Shown here: positions 62,366 to 64,000 of the stretch, piece by piece
Position numbering within the stretch: the stretch's first letter is position 1
Layout: every line of letters starts with the position of its first letter
Assembly (NCBI RefSeq): GCF_022095675.1
Contig: NZ_JAHYSG010000050.1
Location: 21,084 to 85,083, forward strand
From: Dactylosporangium sp. AC04546
GTDB taxonomy: Bacteria; Actinomycetota; Actinomycetes; Mycobacteriales; Micromonosporaceae
Direction: 5' to 3'
Length of the DNA: 64,000 bases
Notes under the pieces: generated by a model
What the model saw: only the letters and a program-made list of their open reading frames with translations
Database searches by the model: none
Told to the model about the DNA's origin: nothing
Translations under genes and position numbers: made by a program

Positions 62366-62524
62366 ATGGATTTCATCAAGGAAGTTGCCCAGCTCGTGCG
62401 CTACTCCATCGCAAGAACGGACCGCACTCTGCGCCTGTGTCTGCTCCTGCTGTGCGCGGCACCGGCCGTCGCGGCGGTGCTGTACCTCTACGGCGTCCTG
62501 CTGCCATCGGCCATGCGCCCGTAA
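62366..62524 (+). CDS. Small single-span membrane protein
   Basis: ATG at 62366 with AGGGG at 62351; 52 residues. MDFIKEVAQLVRYSIARTD, then one membrane span (LCLLLLCAAPAVAAVLYLYGVLL). Inside-out topology is expected from the basic loop before the span. No partner gene adjacent. Function unknown. Confidence 0.5.
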   Translation: MDFIKEVAQLVRYSIARTDRTLRLCLLLLCAAPAVAAVLYLYGVLLPSAMRP

Positions 62525-63329
62525 CTGACCCGTGGACGGGCGGTCGTCTGGTGCGGGGAACCGCGTCACCCGTTCGGCGGCCGGGTGTTGCGAAGCTTGG
62601 TCCTGCGCGGCAAGCAGGTCACACCGACACTCGCGTCGAACCCCGGGAGACCTCGGTCTACCGCGCCACGGAGGACTCTACGGGCGGCCTGCCCGGGGTT
62701 TCTTGCCGTCGCCCAACGCCGACCAGAAGAGACCCGGACGGTGTCAGCTTGTACCGACCCGGCCGGCAGCCTCAGGTTCGGCCAGCCCAACACCATGACC
62801 ACCGGCGGGTTCCTGTCTCATTCGATGCAATAGTTCCTTTTTCCCCAGTACGTCAGCGGTGACGGGCGCAGCCGGCACGCGAGCACGAGCGGCTTCCCCC
62901 GCTGCTGCGGCTCCCGCCGACCGTAGTTCCGCTCCCCACAACACGTTCCGTCCTGCCGATCCGCCGCGGCGGACTGATACTTGGCTTCGTCGGTGACTTC
63001 GGGGCTCTGGCTCAGACTGTGTGATTGATCTTGTATAGGCCGGGTTCTGGTCCGTCCACGCCGGGTGGGTTGGCATGGTTGCGGTGTGGTGAACGTGACG
63101 ATCTCGCCAGATGGCGACGACCCGATCTCGTGGCGGTGATCCTGCAGGGCCCGTCATGGAAGTTCCAGTTCCGTGCCCAGCGCCAGGAGTTCCGTCGTCT
63201 GCGGGATATCCGGCTCATCGCAGAGGAGGGTGCAGTCGGGGTCTGTCGGTTTTCGCGGTCGACTGTACGGATGTTCACGCTCGGCCGCACTCCAATCCGG
63301 GCGCGACGAGACGTGCGCCGGGAAATGAG
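62525..63329. other. Mostly non-coding, about 800 bases
   Basis: Several frames stay open on both strands, as expected at this GC content, but none has a start with ribosome-binding site, family signature or sensible codon pattern. No terminal inverted repeats or transposase motifs were recognised. Base composition is slightly lower in GC around 62800-63030 than in the operons to the left. Confidence 0.3.
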
Positions 63330-63500
63330 TTATGTACCGTCGTTGCCGTCGCGCAGGGAATGGATCATCGTCTTCAGGGTCCGGAACGCTTCTGACTGCT
63401 CGGTCTCGGTCAGGCCGGCCAGCATTCTCACCTCGACGGTCCGGACCGCTGCGGATGCCTTCTCGAGGCTGCGTCGGCCGCGGGCCGTGTGGGAAGGACC
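63330..63500 (-). pseudogene. C-terminal fragment of a MarR-family regulator
   Basis: The minus strand ends at TAA 63330-63332 with HTARGRRSLEKASAAVRTVEVRMLAGLTETEQSEAFRTLKTMIHSLRDGNDGT, the dimerisation helices of a MarR-type regulator. The DNA-binding domain would lie upstream at 63500-63700, where the frame is broken. A remnant; the rest of the window to 64000 shows no clear gene. Confidence 0.6.
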
Positions 63501-63768
63501 TTCCCGATGAGTGCCTCCGCGGGCGAGATGAAGTCGGGGCCGGTGGCGGGCATGATGATACGCCTGAGTTGCCTCACCCGATCGACGCTCACGCCCTGGT
63601 CCTCGCCCCCGCCGGCGGACCGGGGGCGCTGTTCTACCTGCTTTGGTCCTTGTGTCGCTGACTCTGGTGCGGGCGCCGGGGCTTGCCTGCGCGTCGCCGA
63701 AGGCGTAAGCGCAGGCCGCGGAGCGACCCCGTGGCGCCGCGGTGCGCCACGTCAGCGGCGCCTTGAAC

Positions 63769-63801
63769 CCTACAGAAAAGTTCTCACGGGGATTCTGTAG
63801 G
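63769..63801. repeat. Inverted repeat near the window end
   Basis: CCTACAGAA and TTCTGTAGG form 9-base perfect arms around a 15-base spacer, within otherwise unassigned sequence. It could be an operator or the edge of a mobile element; no gene beside it supports either. The remaining bases 63802-64000 hold nothing recognisable. Confidence 0.4.
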
Positions 63802-64000
63802 CGGGATGTCGTAACCCGCTTGATCCGTTACACGGTGACTCCAGTTGACGGGTTACACGGGCCTGGAGCATGCCGGACACGGACCGTAACGCCGGCCGTC
63901 CAAGACGCTGGCGTCCGCAGGCATCCGCTTCTGGCCGATGAACGTGCGTCGTCAGCGCTGGCTCACGACGAGCCCTTCAACGTGCGGCAGCGTCAGTAAG

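Noticed and set aside
1..64000. CRISPR array
   Set aside because: No set of regularly spaced identical repeats was seen; GGTACC motifs at 5.9-6.1 kb are short and irregular.

Overview
The window is 64 kb of high-GC actinomycete DNA. Gene density, GTG and TTG starts, ATGA and GTGA gene junctions, and actinobacterial families (DUF574 methyltransferase, DUF6879 with an Scr1-type regulator, a nitrate/nitrite-sensor kinase with a roadblock protein and a small GTPase, Lsr2) point to a Micromonosporaceae- or Frankia-like filamentous actinobacterium. The genus cannot be fixed from sequence alone. Much of the left 42 kb looks like accumulated mobile and accessory DNA; the right 20 kb looks like a long co-oriented set of operons.

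0-6.5 kb: genes typical of actinobacterial plasmids and integrative elements. These are a DUF932 gene cut by the window edge, a GGDEF protein coupled to a Cys-rich protein, and a DUF4192 protein. The block ends at the 5' half of a tRNA-Arg(CCT) and a cluster of GGTACC repeats, which look like the worn attachment region of an integrated element.

6.5-28 kb: a defence island. It holds a complete type II Wadjet operon (jetA-jetB-jetC-jetD), an ISL3 transposase remnant, a Schlafen/AlbA_2-domain protein beside an unrecognised protein, a Gabija pair (gajA-gajB), an XRE regulator, a GH3 remnant, and an 1117-residue protein with a PD-(D/E)XK-like N-terminus followed by long helical repeats. The last is the best candidate for an undescribed single-gene defence protein.

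28-42 kb: a mosaic of regulators and debris. It contains an XRE regulator divergent from an excisionase-like gene around a palindrome, an Hsp70-like protein with C-terminal membrane segments, a frameshifted lsr2 (8-bp tandem duplication), a recD2-type helicase gene broken by an in-frame amber codon and a 3' frameshift, a GntR gene under a 34-bp palindromic promoter/operator, HINT and GNAT fragments, an FxLD-type methyltransferase without a visible precursor, and a DUF6879/Scr1-type regulatory cassette.

42-62 kb: nearly all on the plus strand and mostly overlapping by 1-4 bases. First comes a conservon-like kinase, roadblock protein and truncated GTPase. Next is a branched-chain-amino-acid-type ABC transporter (binding protein, two permeases, a fused two-domain ATPase) with methyltransferases and duplicated helical-repeat and WPW-motif proteins. 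Then comes a compact cassette: GT-B glycosyltransferase-like protein, thymidylate-synthase-family enzyme with an Asp at the pyrimidine-selecting position, NDP-kinase-like protein, radical SAM protein, DnaQ-type exonuclease and a broken Nudix gene. This cassette looks like an undescribed pathway that modifies, glycosylates or polices a pyrimidine nucleotide. The last 2 kb hold small proteins and a MarR remnant.
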